Positions 1 to 9,593 of a DNA stretch of 64,000 nt are shown piece by piece. The number at the start of each line of letters is the position of its first letter. The first letter of the stretch is position 1. Location of the stretch: positions 682,001-746,000 of the forward strand of contig NZ_FOLN01000001.1 of NCBI RefSeq assembly GCF_900112395.1, written 5' to 3'. Under the pieces are notes generated by a model. It was not told the origin of the DNA, did no database searches, and worked only from the letters and a program-made list of their open reading frames with translations. Made by a program: the position numbers and the translations under genes. Source of the stretch: Algibacter lectus. Its GTDB lineage: Bacteria; Bacteroidota; Bacteroidia; Flavobacteriales; Flavobacteriaceae.

Positions 1-570
1 AATGGCTGTTACCTCTACATAATTCTTATCTGTACTATTAAAATCAAAAATCCCTAAGCTAATCCATTCGTTACAAAACGTTCTTTGGCTTATGTATTTT
101 GTGGTTGTACCTTGAGCATGTTTAATATTGTACTGAGCCGTTAAATGCGACGCGAACGGAAACTTAGTAAATGCCTCATAATATCCTGAAGCTTCTAAAT
201 TTGGATAAAACCTAAAATAAGAATCATCGTCTTTCTGTCCTCCTTTTAAATTGGTTATCGAAAAATTGTGTTGCGCATAATCGGTTTTATAAAATCCTGA
301 ATTTCTAGCTGCAGTCTTTTTAGTTTCCCATTTACCATGTGTTTCCACATTAGAATTGGTATTATCAATAATGATATCATTTTCAGTTTCTACTATATTT
401 AGATAATTAGAACCTTCGCCATAAATGGTATGGAATTTCCAATCGCCATTTAAAGTCAACTTATTTACCTCAACTAAATCACCCGATTTTACAACGGAAT
501 TTCCGCAACCTATCAAGGTTAATGCAATTAAAAGAAACGCAAAATGATATTTTATATAATAATTTTTCAT
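1..570 (-). CDS. Lipoprotein with golvesin-like domain, partial (cut by window edge)
   Basis: An open frame of 190 codons starts at ATG 570 and runs off the left edge without a stop, so only the N-terminus is seen. The protein begins with a hydrophobic signal and a lipobox ending in Cys22 (LTLIGC), so it should be a lipoprotein. Residues about 60-190 resemble the golvesin C-terminal-like beta-sandwich found in many Bacteroidota carbohydrate enzymes: a GYYEAF strand, an YNIKHAQGTT segment and a final W-x-x-LGIF strand. The start lies 21 bp after the stop of the FAD oxidoreductase gene, so it is probably the third gene of that operon. Any catalytic domain would be outside the window and its function is unknown. 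The reading was translated by hand from the complement. Confidence 0.75.
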   Translation of the reverse strand, partial: MKNYYIKYHFAFLLIALTLIGCGNSVVKSGDLVEVNKLTLNGDWKFHTIYGEGSNYLNIVETENDIIIDNTNSNVETHGKWETKKTAARNSGFYKTDYAQHNFSITNLKGGQKDDDSYFRFYPNLEASGYYEAFTKFPFASHLTAQYNIKHAQGTTTKYISQRTFCNEWISLGIFDFNSTDKNYVEVTAI

Positions 571-591
571 GCTGAATGATGTGTTTCCTTA

Positions 592-2871
592 TTAGGAAAT
601 TAGAATTTCAAAAATAGATACAGGCACATGCGCTTGCGATTTTTCGGTTTCAATAACAATCCCTTTTGTTTTGTGTTTTTGTTTGAAATGCCAAGTATTT
701 ATAGTTTGATAATTATCTTCTTTTTCAAAAAGAACAGTACCATTTACATCTTTAATTTTATAATTACCTAAGCAAAAAGGAACGATATCTTCCGGGTGTC
801 CCATAAGTGTAGATTCCATTGGGTGATCGTAATCTGAATCTAAAAACAACTTAATTTCAGACAGTTCTTGTTCAGAATCCCATTCAATTTTTAAAGTTGG
901 CTTTTCATCATTTATATCTGCAACCCATGCATTTACTGTCTTTCCTGGTCGTACATATCCGTTGCTTAAATTTTCAACTTCAAAAGCTTCAATAGCCGGT
1001 GAAATTTCCATTGCAATATTTTTCCCTTCTGGTCTTCTGTGTGGTGTCCAAAATTCGAATGTATCTACTCCAATATTATCAGGCGGTGTTTGTTTTCCGT
1101 TATTTGAAACAGCTTTATTAACACCATTAAACACAGAAAGTACTCCTGTAAATCTATTATCACTCGTTTTAACACTGATTTTTTCATTAGATAAAAATGT
1201 GATAAATCCGTATTGATTATTCTCTAAAGTATTAGAAAATTCAACATCTATATATTGTTCTCCTTGTTCTAAATTGAATAATTGAGATTCTAAAATAACT
1301 TCTGGTGTATAGTTTTCAGGTTTAATAGAAGTTCTTAGTTCTACTTTTAAATCTGTTTTTTCTTCAGCCGAAACTAAAACTCGAACTTTGTAATTTTTAT
1401 TAGCTTTTAACGGCAACATTTGTGCTGCTGAAATTGATAAATTAAACCAATTGCCATTAAAAGGTATTTCTGAAATACTTAACGTTGAAGAACTCGTTAG
1501 TTTTGCTTGATTTACTAAATTACTAGTAGATAGAATAGGAACATTTGGTATGCTTTGCCCGATTTTATTCAATTCATTCTGAAGAATTTTAATTCCTCCA
1601 TTTTCTAAAATCTCTGCTGGTTTCAAGTTTTTATCGATACACATAGACGCTGCCATACCTACGGCTTGGGCGCAAAACCCAGTAGTAGCCATAACTCGAG
1701 TAGAACCAAATGCAACATGCGTTGCACTTATAATACGGCCGGCTAAAAATAAATTATCAATGTCTTTACTAACGAAAGAGCGATACGGAATATCGTAAAT
1801 ACCTTTAGAGTGCCATTGTGTGCAACCCGAAAGTTCGCTATAAACGCCATCTGCTGGATGTAAATCGATTGCCCAACCTCCAAATGCAATAGCATCATCA
1901 AATTTGCGTTGCTCTATAACATCTTGTTGCGTCATCATATATAAGCCTTCAAAACGACGACTTTCTCTTTTCCCAGGAACAGTTGCCACCCATTCCAAAG
2001 TCATGTTTTCAACACCTTCAAAAGTTCCGGAGTTTTTAATATAATCCCAAACACCGTAAATGACTTTCCAAAGTTCGTATTTAATTTCTTCGGTTTCATG
2101 AATGGTATCATGCCTGCCACCATATTCAAACCACCAAAAACGACAACCTTTATCATCTTTACCAATGGCTTTATATCGCGGGATGGTTGTAATATCTTTT
2201 AAAGCATATGCAGGCGGAATATATTTTACAGGCTTTTCTGTCTCTTTACTGTAAAAATACATAGAATGACCAAGTAACTCGCCATAAGATTTCTTGGGTG
2301 CAAAGGCCTCTCCAAATTCCTCTTTAGTTTCTGCTCCCATTCTAAAAGAAGCGCCTGCTTTAAAAGCCACAATGCCATCTCCAGAAGCATCGCAAAACAA
2401 AGGTGCATTAATATTATATTCTGTTGAATTTTGAGAGTTGAACGCTTTTACAGATTCTATTTTATGATCTCCAGATTTAGTAACATCGTAAACCGAAGTA
2501 TTTAAAAGTAATGTAATATTAGGCTCTGCAAGCACTTTTTCTAACAAAACGGTATCAAAAATAACAGCATTTCCTTCTCGATTTCTATATAGATTTTCCA
2601 CTAAAATTTCATCCATTACGCCACCTTCACGTGCCCAACGATTGTTGTTTCCCATGTGAGACGTTGCGCCTAAAATCCATAAGCGTACTTCTGATGATGC
2701 ATTACCACCTAAAACCGGCCGATCTTGCACTAAAATAGTTTTGGTGCCATTTCTTGCTGCCGTTATAGCTGCACAAACACCAGCAGTTCCACCGCCAACA
2801 ATTACAAAATCGGTATTAATAGTTACTGATTTACAATCTCTAACATTTTTATTGAATGTTTCTAAAATCAT
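592..2871 (-). CDS. FAD-dependent oxidoreductase (FAD_oxidored type) with C-terminal beta-rich region
   Basis: This 759-residue protein has a dinucleotide-binding start near residue 24 (VIVGGGTAGVCAA) and the RPVLGGNASSEVR segment typical of the FAD_oxidored family common in polysaccharide loci of Bacteroidota and Verrucomicrobiota. The flavin domain covers about residues 20-425. The remaining ~330 residues look beta-rich, probably one or two sandwich domains. No signal peptide is visible, so it may act in the cytoplasm on an imported sugar or sugar acid. It lies 20 bp after the symporter gene and before the golvesin lipoprotein, suggesting one operon behind the LacI-type operators. The family is clear but the substrate is unknown. 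Confidence 0.85.
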   Translation of the reverse strand: MILETFNKNVRDCKSVTINTDFVIVGGGTAGVCAAITAARNGTKTILVQDRPVLGGNASSEVRLWILGATSHMGNNNRWAREGGVMDEILVENLYRNREGNAVIFDTVLLEKVLAEPNITLLLNTSVYDVTKSGDHKIESVKAFNSQNSTEYNINAPLFCDASGDGIVAFKAGASFRMGAETKEEFGEAFAPKKSYGELLGHSMYFYSKETEKPVKYIPPAYALKDITTIPRYKAIGKDDKGCRFWWFEYGGRHDTIHETEEIKYELWKVIYGVWDYIKNSGTFEGVENMTLEWVATVPGKRESRRFEGLYMMTQQDVIEQRKFDDAIAFGGWAIDLHPADGVYSELSGCTQWHSKGIYDIPYRSFVSKDIDNLFLAGRIISATHVAFGSTRVMATTGFCAQAVGMAASMCIDKNLKPAEILENGGIKILQNELNKIGQSIPNVPILSTSNLVNQAKLTSSSTLSISEIPFNGNWFNLSISAAQMLPLKANKNYKVRVLVSAEEKTDLKVELRTSIKPENYTPEVILESQLFNLEQGEQYIDVEFSNTLENNQYGFITFLSNEKISVKTSDNRFTGVLSVFNGVNKAVSNNGKQTPPDNIGVDTFEFWTPHRRPEGKNIAMEISPAIEAFEVENLSNGYVRPGKTVNAWVADINDEKPTLKIEWDSEQELSEIKLFLDSDYDHPMESTLMGHPEDIVPFCLGNYKIKDVNGTVLFEKEDNYQTINTWHFKQKHKTKGIVIETEKSQAHVPVSIFEILIS

Positions 2872-2891
2872 CTGTTATGTACTTTTTAAAT

Positions 2892-4538
2892 CTAATTTCT
2901 TGTTTTCCTGATAATGTATAATCCTAAAACAAGCACCGAAACACCCATGCCTCCAACTAAAAGTTGAGCCGACTCTCCTATAAACGATAGTATTAATATT
3001 AATAAGCCTGTTAATGCTACTCCAATACCAATAACTCTTGTCCCTTTATTATTGCTGCCATCTTCAGCTTCTTGCGGTTCTGCTACTTTTAATTGCCTTT
3101 TAGTTTCATATACATCATAAGCAGAAGTACTACTATTTGCATATTTTAAATACAATTCAATACCTAACAGTAATACAATAGGAATCCCCATACCAACGCC
3201 CATTTCCATGGCTCTACCTAAAGTTAAGTCTATTAAATCTGGTGCAAAAAATTTAAAAAACGCATTGATACCAAGAGAAATTACGGTAACACTTAAAACT
3301 GTTTTCCCTGTTTGAAGTTTGGAAAAAAGCGCCCACAAAGGCGGTAAAAACATAGCGCCACCTGTTAAAGCTGCTAAACTCATAACCACTTCTACAATAC
3401 CGCCTAAAAGTGGTACCAATAAAGCTATAATAATAGTTAAAACTCCTAATAGAATAGTTGCTATTCTTGCTGTTTTTACTAATTTTTTATCGCTAGTTTC
3501 AGGAAATAACCCCTTATAAATATCATTAATTAATACACCTGCAGAGATATTTAGTGTGGTATTAACCGAGCTAGAAGTTGCAAACACCATACCGCCAAGC
3601 ATTAAGCCTAACATACCAACAGGAAGCACTTCTTTACACATTAATAGATATGCACCTTCATCGGCTAGTTCACCTAATTCAGGATTTAAAACACGATAAA
3701 TCATTGGTGGTAACATCCAAATTAATGGGCTTACCGTGTACAAAGCACCAAATAACCAACCTACTTTTTTTGCATCCTTAGGTGTTGCAACACTCGTGTA
3801 ACGCTGCACATAGGCCCAGTTTCCGGCAATAAAAAACAAATTATACAATCCGAATGCAATCATGAACACCCAAGAGTATTCAGAATTTGTAAACTCAAAA
3901 AATTGTTCTGGCGCTTGTGAAATAAAATTATCTAAACCTCCAATTTTATCAAAAGATAAAGGCACAACAATAAGCACCGCAGCCGTTAAAACTATAAACT
4001 GCAATACATCTGTAACAATAACAGCCCACAAACCGCCAACAGCAGTATAAACTAATATTAAAACCCCTAAAACAATAATACTTGTGGTTATTGGAATTCC
4101 TGTAGAAACTTCAACAATTTTAGCAACAGGATATAAAAAGGCTCCCGTAGTAAATATGGAAATTACAAGAAAAATGTAGGTATATGCTTTTTGGGTAGAC
4201 TTACCCAATCTATCTGTAATAAATTCGGCAGCAGTAAGCGCCTTTGTTTTTTGCCATTTAGGTGCAATAAAAAAACCGATAATAACTCCTGCAATACACA
4301 TAGTCCATTGAATGGTTACTGCCACCCAACCGCTTGAATAGGCTATAGAACCCCAAACGACAAATGTACCTGCAGAGAAAAAACTCATAAAAAGAGATAA
4401 GCCACTCATCCACCAAGGAAGAGCGCCACCAGCTGCAAAATAAGATTTCATATTTTTTCCTGCCTTAGAGAAACTCATCCCGCAAATAAAAACGAGAAGC
4501 GTAAAAACAAGAATTACAACAATATCAATGTTAGACAT
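2892..4538 (-). CDS. Sodium:solute symporter (SSS family), probable sugar transporter
   Basis: This 548-residue, very hydrophobic protein has about 13-14 predicted membrane helices and the SSS-family N-terminus (a first helix, then SYFAAGGALPWWMSGLSL). SSS carriers in Bacteroidota polysaccharide loci usually bring monosaccharides from the periplasm into the cytoplasm with Na+. It is the first gene of the leftward operon with the FAD oxidoreductase. Two LacI-type palindromes lie 83-132 bp upstream of its start, so sugar-responsive repression is likely. The transported sugar cannot be read from sequence; galactose, anhydrogalactose or an oxidised product would fit the locus. Confidence 0.9.
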   Translation of the reverse strand: MSNIDIVVILVFTLLVFICGMSFSKAGKNMKSYFAAGGALPWWMSGLSLFMSFFSAGTFVVWGSIAYSSGWVAVTIQWTMCIAGVIIGFFIAPKWQKTKALTAAEFITDRLGKSTQKAYTYIFLVISIFTTGAFLYPVAKIVEVSTGIPITTSIIVLGVLILVYTAVGGLWAVIVTDVLQFIVLTAAVLIVVPLSFDKIGGLDNFISQAPEQFFEFTNSEYSWVFMIAFGLYNLFFIAGNWAYVQRYTSVATPKDAKKVGWLFGALYTVSPLIWMLPPMIYRVLNPELGELADEGAYLLMCKEVLPVGMLGLMLGGMVFATSSSVNTTLNISAGVLINDIYKGLFPETSDKKLVKTARIATILLGVLTIIIALLVPLLGGIVEVVMSLAALTGGAMFLPPLWALFSKLQTGKTVLSVTVISLGINAFFKFFAPDLIDLTLGRAMEMGVGMGIPIVLLLGIELYLKYANSSTSAYDVYETKRQLKVAEPQEAEDGSNNKGTRVIGIGVALTGLLILILSFIGESAQLLVGGMGVSVLVLGLYIIRKTRN

Positions 4539-4620
4539 TTTTGATTGATTTAGTTTAGAAAGTTAAAGCAAGTAACCTTAAATTATTTAACAAAACAACT
4601 CGATGTATAAAAAACACCTT

Positions 4621-4634
4621 CGGAAACGTTTCCG
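4621..4634. promoter_or_regulatory. LacI-type operator, copy 1
   Basis: CGGAAACGTTTCCG is a perfect 14-bp palindrome with a central CG, the classic form of LacI/GalR-family operators. Its centre is exactly 30 bp from that of copy 2, about three helical turns, so two repressor dimers could bind the same DNA face. The regulator gene is not in the window. Confidence 0.8.
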
Positions 4635-4644
4635 GAAATCATTT

Positions 4645-4670
4645 AGTTTTCGGAAACGTTTCCGAAAACT
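4645..4670. promoter_or_regulatory. LacI-type operator, copy 2 (26-bp perfect palindrome)
   Basis: The same 14-bp core as copy 1 occupies 4651-4664. Here perfect dyad symmetry extends six more bases on each side (AGTTTT...AAAACT), 26 bp in all. The extended symmetry suggests this is the higher-affinity site. It lies about 107-132 bp upstream of the symporter start and 359 bp upstream of the sulfatase start. Confidence 0.85.
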
Positions 4671-5028
4671 CTATTTGTTTGATAAAAATTAATCAATAGC
4701 TCATTTTAATTATTGAAGGTTGATTTGCTAATTTTTAGTTAACACTATATAAACGTGAATCATTTCTTAAAAATCGATAATAAAACTGAAGTTAATTATA
4801 AAAAAAAAGAACACGACTACACATCAACAAAACATACTAAGTGTCTGATTTAAAGCAGAATAACACCACTGGTGATTTCTTTGTTTTTCAAAATAAATCA
4901 TTTATGGTAGTATTATAAATATCTCTTGCACACTATTGTTTAATGAATCTATAATTTTATTTTCTGACAAATTAAAGGCTATTTAAATTTATAATTTTCA
5001 TAAAAACTTTGTCTTGAAATATGTACAT

Positions 5029-6330
5029 ATGAAAAAAAACAGATTGCTTGTCGCACTTTATTTTAGCTGTATTTTAAGTGGTTTTGCTCAAATGAACATC
5101 TTATTTATAGAATCTGATGATCAAAGCAACCAAGCTGTTGGTGCTTATGGAAATAATAGCATGGTAACACCTAATATTGACAAACTAGCCCATGAAGGGG
5201 TTTCATTTACATCTGCTTATAATATGGGATGTTGGTCGCCAGCCGTTTGTATACCTAGTAGAACCATGCTTATTTACGGGAAATACTTATGGAAATCGCA
5301 AAAAATTAATAAGCAAAATGCTCCAAAATCATTACCCGAAAAATTACACGATAATGGTTACTACACCTATATAACTGGCAAATGGCATGCCATGGGAAAA
5401 CCCGTAAAAACTATTTTTGACGAAACTGGAAGCATACAGCCTGGGCAATTAAAAACATACAACGCACCAGCCGGACATATTACCGATATTACTGCAAGCG
5501 AAGCTGTTAACTTTATAAAAAACTACAAAAATGATAAACCGTTTTTTGCCTATGTAGCCTTTAATGCGCCTCATGTACCAAGGCAAACCACACAAAATTA
5601 TTACGATTTATATCCTGCAAATAGTATAGAACTTCCTCCTAGTGTTGTAGACAATACTCCTTTAAACAAAAATGTAAAATATCAATACGCACCAGATCCT
5701 TTACGATCTAAAACCATGCAACAACGTGTTCAACAAAATAATGCCATGGTAACGCATATGGACGCCCGTATTGGCGATATTATTAAATCTCTAAAAGATA
5801 AAGGCGTGTATGATAATACTATTATTGTTTTCACATCAGATCATGGTATTAATTTTGGAGAAAATGGAGTTGCAGGTAAAGTATGTTTATACGAACCTAG
5901 CGTTACAGCGCCACTAATTATTAAAGCACCAACGGTTACGCCTAATAGTAAAATTACTTCTCGCGTTTATTTACAGGACATTGCTCCTACTCTTTTCGAT
6001 TTATTAGAACTAGAATCTAACGAACCTACAGACTTTCAAAGTTTAACGCCTTTACTTTCTAAAAACGGAAAAGCGAGAGCTTCTATATACTTAGCGATGT
6101 TTGATGATCAAAGAGGTATTATTTCCGAAGATAAAAAACTAATAATTTACCCTAAAACAGGCAACTTAGAGTTATACGATATAAAAAACGATCCGTGGGA
6201 AACTAAAAATCTAATTAGTAAAAAGACATCGAAATCACTCATTTCTAAACTTTTAAAAGAGATGAAAGCATGGCAATTAAAAACGGCAGACAAAACGGAT
6301 TTAACAGCCTTTTACAATCAATACATTTAA
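5029..6330 (+). CDS. Sulfatase, S1 family (formylglycine type)
   Basis: A secreted sulfatase of 433 residues. I start it at ATG 5029, which gives a clean signal peptide (MKKNRLLVALYF... ending SGFAQ); an in-frame TTG at 5014 would add five residues and is less likely. The modification site is C74-I-P-S-R, where Cys becomes formylglycine, preceded by the metal-binding SDD near residue 30. Later come a GKWHAMGK motif and a TSDHG metal motif. It is the first gene of the rightward operon, 4 bp before a GH28-like gene. It probably removes sulfate from galactan oligosaccharides in the periplasm; the position attacked is unknown. At 433 residues it is on the short side for the family. Confidence 0.9.
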   Translation: MKKNRLLVALYFSCILSGFAQMNILFIESDDQSNQAVGAYGNNSMVTPNIDKLAHEGVSFTSAYNMGCWSPAVCIPSRTMLIYGKYLWKSQKINKQNAPKSLPEKLHDNGYYTYITGKWHAMGKPVKTIFDETGSIQPGQLKTYNAPAGHITDITASEAVNFIKNYKNDKPFFAYVAFNAPHVPRQTTQNYYDLYPANSIELPPSVVDNTPLNKNVKYQYAPDPLRSKTMQQRVQQNNAMVTHMDARIGDIIKSLKDKGVYDNTIIVFTSDHGINFGENGVAGKVCLYEPSVTAPLIIKAPTVTPNSKITSRVYLQDIAPTLFDLLELESNEPTDFQSLTPLLSKNGKARASIYLAMFDDQRGIISEDKKLIIYPKTGNLELYDIKNDPWETKNLISKKTSKSLISKLLKEMKAWQLKTADKTDLTAFYNQYI

Positions 6331-6334
6331 TAAT

Positions 6335-7714
6335 ATGAAGAACTTCTTACTAATAATATGCTTGAGTTTTTCTATACAGATTGTAGCCAAAGACTATAAT
6401 GTTTTAAACTACGGAGCCAAAGGAGATGGTGTTTCTCTAGATACTAAAGCTGTGCAAAACGCCATCGATTTATGTTCCAAAGAAGGTGGCGGAAAAGTTA
6501 TAATTCCGTCTAGTAAAACAGTGGTTATTGGCACCATTTATTTAAAAGATTATGTAACGCTTCATATTGAAAACGGTGCAACCTTATTAGGAAGTTCAAA
6601 TTACGAAGACTATACCACAGACACCCACAAAAACACCTATAAAAACGAACCCCATATGGATCGCTGTCTCATATATGCTCGAGACGCTAAATCGTTTGCC
6701 ATAGAAGGCTATGGCACAATTGATGCTAATGGACATTCAAAATATTTTACAAAGAAAAAAGGCGGTCGCCCGATGATGATGCGCTTTCTTAATTGTAGCA
6801 ACATCAAACTAAAAGATGTCACATTAATAAATCCAGCCGCTTGGACTTCCGCTTGGTTGTACTGCAATGACATTGTGGTTAATGGGATTAAAATTATAAG
6901 CCGCGTTAACAATAATGGTGACGGATTGGATTTTGATGGGTGTACCAATGTGCGTGTTTCTAATTCGTCTTTCGATACAAGCGACGATTCTATTTGCCTA
7001 CAAACATCAAGACCAGACAAGCCATGTAAAAACATTGTAATAACCAATTGTGTTTTTACAAGTAAATGGGCAGGAATGCGTATTGGTCTAGCTTCTAGAG
7101 GCGATTTCGAATCGGTAACGGTGAGTAATTGTACATTTCACGATATACAAGATTCGGGTTTAAAAATTCAAATGAATGAAGGTGGTGAGATGAAAAATAT
7201 GGTTTTCAATAATTTAATTATGAAAAACGTACCACGCCCTATATTTATGACCTTTTGCCAACAACGAGCAGGCGTTGATGCGCCACAAGACATGCAACCT
7301 ATGAAAGCGATGCACGGTTTTATTTTCAGTAATATTATTGCAGATAATAGCGAATTAGATAAAAATTCAGCCATTTTTATTACAGGTATGCCAGAGCATT
7401 ATATTACAGATATTCAATTAAATAATATTCAATTTAAAGTCTCTGGTGGTGGCACAAAAGAGGATGCTAATAAAATAAATCTAAAAGAATACACACTAGA
7501 AACGTTAGGTAATTGGTGGCCCGAATTTAGTAAAGTAGGTACACTTCCTGCTTCTGGAATTTATGCGAGACATGTGGATGGATTAAGCATCAATAATTTT
7601 CATTTGCAAACTATAAATGAAGATCACAGAAAACCTGTTGTTTTTTCTGATATTGTGAATTCTAGTACAAAAGCTATCTTTTTAAATAGAAAAGAAGTCA
7701 ATTTAAAATTTTAA
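6335..7714 (+). CDS. GH28-like right-handed beta-helix glycosidase
   Basis: A 459-residue secreted protein with a signal peptide ending near IVAKD and the N-terminal NVLNYGAKGDG motif of polygalacturonase-like beta-helix enzymes. Two GH28 acidic motifs are present in changed form: NGDGLD in place of NTDGxD, and SDDSICLQ for the DD pair. The usual catalytic GHG histidine is replaced by a KWAGMRIG segment and RIK by LKIQ. The fold is secure, but the enzyme need not act on galacturonan. It is packed between two sulfatase genes in an agar/porphyran-type operon, so an algal galactan branch or another sugar is plausible. It is a paralogue of the 10482-11858 gene. Confidence 0.82.
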   Translation: MKNFLLIICLSFSIQIVAKDYNVLNYGAKGDGVSLDTKAVQNAIDLCSKEGGGKVIIPSSKTVVIGTIYLKDYVTLHIENGATLLGSSNYEDYTTDTHKNTYKNEPHMDRCLIYARDAKSFAIEGYGTIDANGHSKYFTKKKGGRPMMMRFLNCSNIKLKDVTLINPAAWTSAWLYCNDIVVNGIKIISRVNNNGDGLDFDGCTNVRVSNSSFDTSDDSICLQTSRPDKPCKNIVITNCVFTSKWAGMRIGLASRGDFESVTVSNCTFHDIQDSGLKIQMNEGGEMKNMVFNNLIMKNVPRPIFMTFCQQRAGVDAPQDMQPMKAMHGFIFSNIIADNSELDKNSAIFITGMPEHYITDIQLNNIQFKVSGGGTKEDANKINLKEYTLETLGNWWPEFSKVGTLPASGIYARHVDGLSINNFHLQTINEDHRKPVVFSDIVNSSTKAIFLNRKEVNLKF

Positions 7715-7720
7715 AATTAA

Positions 7721-9562
7721 ATGAAATATCGGTTATTAATTATTGTAATGTTCTTGTGTTTTAACTCCGTTTTAAAAGCACAACAACCAAATATTGTTTG
7801 GATTACTTCTGAAGACAATTCTAAACACTACATGAAACTGTTTTATGAGCACGGTATTGAAACACCAAATATTGAAAGATTAGCAAAAAATGGCATTGTT
7901 TTTAATAATGCTTTTTCTAATGCTGCCGTGTGTAGTGCGGCGCGCTCAACATTAATAACTTCTAGCTACGGTCCCCGATTAGCAACACACTACCATAGAG
8001 CAGAAGGAAAAGTGACCTTACCAAATAATCAAACTATGTTTCCTGCTTATTTAAGAAAAGCTGGTTATTATACAGCTAATAATGCAAAAGAGGATTACAA
8101 CATCAATAAACCTGATGATGTTTGGGACGATTCTTCAAAAAAAGCAACTTGGAAAAACAGAAAAGAAGGACAACCCTTTTTCTATGTTTTCAATATTGGT
8201 ACAACTCATGAAGGTACTTTACATTTCTCTGAAGAAACCATGAATACCACCAAAACCAATACCAGCACTAATTCTGTTTTTGTACAACCAAATCATCCAC
8301 AAACCGATTTATTTAAATACACCAATGCCTATTATCGAGACAAGATACAAGCCATGGACGCCGAAGTTGGTGCTGTAATTAATAAATTGAAAGATGATGA
8401 GCTTTTAGAAAACACCATTATTTTTTACTTTGGAGATCATGGTGGTGTGCTACCATTCAGTAAAGGTTATTTAACCGAAACAGGTTTACAAGTGCCATTA
8501 GTTGTACATGTTCCCGAAAAGTATAAAAACCTAAGTGTTTTTAATGCAGGAAGTCAAACGGATCCTTTTGTGAGCTTTGTAGATTTTGGAGCTACTGTTC
8601 TAAATATCGCAGGTATAGAGATTCCTAAAACCATGGATGGTAAACCTTTTTTGGGAGATAACATAAAAGAGAAAACCATTACGAAAAGAAATGAAACTTT
8701 TGGCTACGCCGATAGATTTGATGAAAAGTACGACATGGTTAGAAGTTACAGAAAGGGCAACCTCAAATACATTCGTAATTTTCAACCTTTTAATATTGAT
8801 GGCTTAATGAATGCTTACCGTTACAAGCAAATGGCATATGCAGAATGGTTTAATCTTTTTAAGGCAGGCCAACTAAATAAAACACAATCTAAGTTTTTTG
8901 AAACTAAAGCAGTTGAAGAGCTTTATGATATTGAAAAAGATCCTTTTGAAACTAACAATTTAGCTGATAAAGAAGGGTATCAAGCTGAATTAAAAACCAT
9001 GCGTAAAACTTTAATTTCATGGATGGAATGTCAGCCAGATTTATCATTCTATCCTGAGTTTTATTTGCTTGAAAATGCTATTCAAAATCCAGTAGAGTTT
9101 GGTAATACTCACAAAAAAGATATTAAAAGCTATTTAAACATATCAAATTTAGCCTTGTTAGATTATGATAAAGCTTCATCTAAAATTTCAAAACATTTAA
9201 CATCCAATGATCCTTGGGAACGCTATTGGGCATTAATTGTTTGTACAACCTTTGCTGAAAAAGCTAAAGCATTTATACCTCAGATTGAAAACATAATGAA
9301 ATCGGATACTCAATTAATAAATAGAATGCGCGCAGCCGAATATTTTGGTATTACCGGTTTGAAAGACACAACTAAAGATATGATTGAAACGGTTTATCAG
9401 TCTAAAAACGACACTGAAGCCTTATTGATTTTAAATGCCTTGACATTACAAAAAGATTTTTATCAGCAATACAACTTCAACATAAACACCAGTAAAATAG
9501 ATAAGAAACTACTCGATAACAAACTTATTTCAGAACGAGTGGCCTATATAAATTCAAAATAA
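7721..9562 (+). CDS. Sulfatase, S1 family, with C-terminal alpha-helical extension
   Basis: A 613-residue secreted sulfatase with a signal peptide ending near VLKAQ. The modification motif is C71-S-A-A-R, the CxAxR variant rather than CxPSR. The first metal motif reads SED instead of the usual DD, as in some heparan-sulfatase-like members. A second metal motif, FGDHGG, lies near residue 240. The catalytic part ends around residue 450. The last ~150 residues are helical and look like HEAT-type repeats, an extension absent from the other five sulfatases here. It lies 6 bp after the GH28-like gene in the operon. Substrate position unknown. Confidence 0.88.
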   Translation: MKYRLLIIVMFLCFNSVLKAQQPNIVWITSEDNSKHYMKLFYEHGIETPNIERLAKNGIVFNNAFSNAAVCSAARSTLITSSYGPRLATHYHRAEGKVTLPNNQTMFPAYLRKAGYYTANNAKEDYNINKPDDVWDDSSKKATWKNRKEGQPFFYVFNIGTTHEGTLHFSEETMNTTKTNTSTNSVFVQPNHPQTDLFKYTNAYYRDKIQAMDAEVGAVINKLKDDELLENTIIFYFGDHGGVLPFSKGYLTETGLQVPLVVHVPEKYKNLSVFNAGSQTDPFVSFVDFGATVLNIAGIEIPKTMDGKPFLGDNIKEKTITKRNETFGYADRFDEKYDMVRSYRKGNLKYIRNFQPFNIDGLMNAYRYKQMAYAEWFNLFKAGQLNKTQSKFFETKAVEELYDIEKDPFETNNLADKEGYQAELKTMRKTLISWMECQPDLSFYPEFYLLENAIQNPVEFGNTHKKDIKSYLNISNLALLDYDKASSKISKHLTSNDPWERYWALIVCTTFAEKAKAFIPQIENIMKSDTQLINRMRAAEYFGITGLKDTTKDMIETVYQSKNDTEALLILNALTLQKDFYQQYNFNINTSKIDKKLLDNKLISERVAYINSK

Positions 9563-9593
9563 TAACATATAAACCAACTTTTAAACTAAAAAC

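Larger units (their letters stand above)
4539..5028. other. Divergent intergenic control region
   Basis: This 490-bp AT-rich stretch separates the leftward symporter operon from the rightward sulfatase-GH operon. It holds two copies of the 14-bp palindrome CGGAAACGTTTCCG, listed separately. I found no exact TAnnTTTG promoter box on either strand. The remaining 340 bp between the palindromes and the sulfatase gene hold no coding sequence that I can support. Confidence 0.7.

Noticed and set aside
5014-5028. TTG start for the first sulfatase
   Set aside because: ATG 5029 gives a standard signal peptide at once; the TTG adds five residues with no support.
6709-7047. A 112-codon open frame opposite the first GH28-like gene
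   Set aside because: It lies entirely inside a well-supported gene, has no recognisable domain and no promoter or ribosome site; it is a shadow frame.
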